Positions 14,171-14,215 of a stretch of DNA of 14,215 nucleotides are shown piece after piece. The DNA comes from Bacillota bacterium. Lineage in GTDB: Bacteria > Bacillota > Sulfobacillia > Sulfobacillales > Sulfobacillaceae. The stretch lies in contig JAMDDZ010000155.1 of NCBI GenBank assembly GCA_023488565.1, forward strand, positions 1 through 14,215. Reading direction: 5' to 3'. Under the pieces are notes generated by a model, which was not told the DNA's origin, ran no database searches, and saw nothing but the letters and a program-made list of their open reading frames with translations. Both the position numbers and the translations under genes were made by a program. How positions within the stretch are numbered: position 1 is the first letter of the stretch; each line of letters starts with the position of its first letter.

Positions 14171-14215
14171 TTTCTGGATTCGTTCCCAGAAATTCCTGGC
14201 TCATTGACCGCTGCG

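Noticed and set aside
14171..14192. Possible tRNA T-arm or T-box element at the right edge
   Set aside because: The GATTC within the repeat looks T-loop-like, but no cloverleaf, anticodon arm or T-box core can be fitted.
1..14215. CRISPR arrays, insertion sequences, phage or defence genes
   Set aside because: No repeated spacers, transposase, integrase or long terminal repeats were seen; gene content and codon style are uniform core genome.

Overview
The window looks like a chromosomal housekeeping segment of a member of the Bacillota (Firmicutes). Support for this comes from a FapR regulator (a family known mainly from Bacillota), strong GGAGG ribosome-binding sites, frequent TTG and GTG starts, sigma-A-type promoters and hairpin-plus-T-run terminators. 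GC content appears moderate. The protein style, and a class A penicillin-binding protein with a zinc ribbon, would fit a deep-branching clade such as the Sulfobacillus relatives; that placement is inference and was not checked by search.

Layout. Positions 2-1375 (+) hold the end of an ABC1/UbiB-type kinase-like membrane protein cut by the left edge. A near-ideal promoter (TTGACA, 18 bp, TATAAT) at 1383-1412 then starts yceD (DUF177) and rpmF (ribosomal protein L32), closed by a terminator at 2166-2197. An AT-rich inverted repeat follows, then a lipid-synthesis and RNA-processing run on the + strand: fapR, plsX, fabH, a degV/FakB-like gene, fabD, fabG, acpP, fabF and rnc. Genes overlap by 4 bp or lie close together, except for gaps of 77 bp before fabG, which holds a second good promoter, and 62 bp before fabF. 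A structured terminator at 9788-9834 closes the run. A stand-alone GalT-like nucleotidyltransferase gene follows (9955-10986).

On the - strand, converging on the GalT-like gene, lies a two-gene unit: a small zinc-ribbon membrane protein (13586-14008) and, 1 nt downstream, a bifunctional class A penicillin-binding protein that also starts with a zinc ribbon (11026-13584). The two convergent units share one 17-bp hairpin that contains both stop codons. The last 200 bases carry the probable promoter of the - strand unit, a GC-rich hairpin and an undecided gene end.

How the genes work together. FapR senses malonyl-CoA and represses lipid synthesis. FabD, FabH, FabG, FabF and AcpP make the acyl chains. 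PlsX turns acyl-ACP into acyl-phosphate for phospholipid synthesis. The DegV/FakB-like protein probably binds fatty acids and could feed exogenous fatty acid into the same acyl-phosphate pool with a FakA kinase that is not in this window. FabZ, an enoyl-ACP reductase and acetyl-CoA carboxylase are also absent and must lie elsewhere. Most of the window is ordinary core genome; the most unusual items are the paired zinc-ribbon cell-wall genes and the FakB-like gene inside the fatty-acid run.
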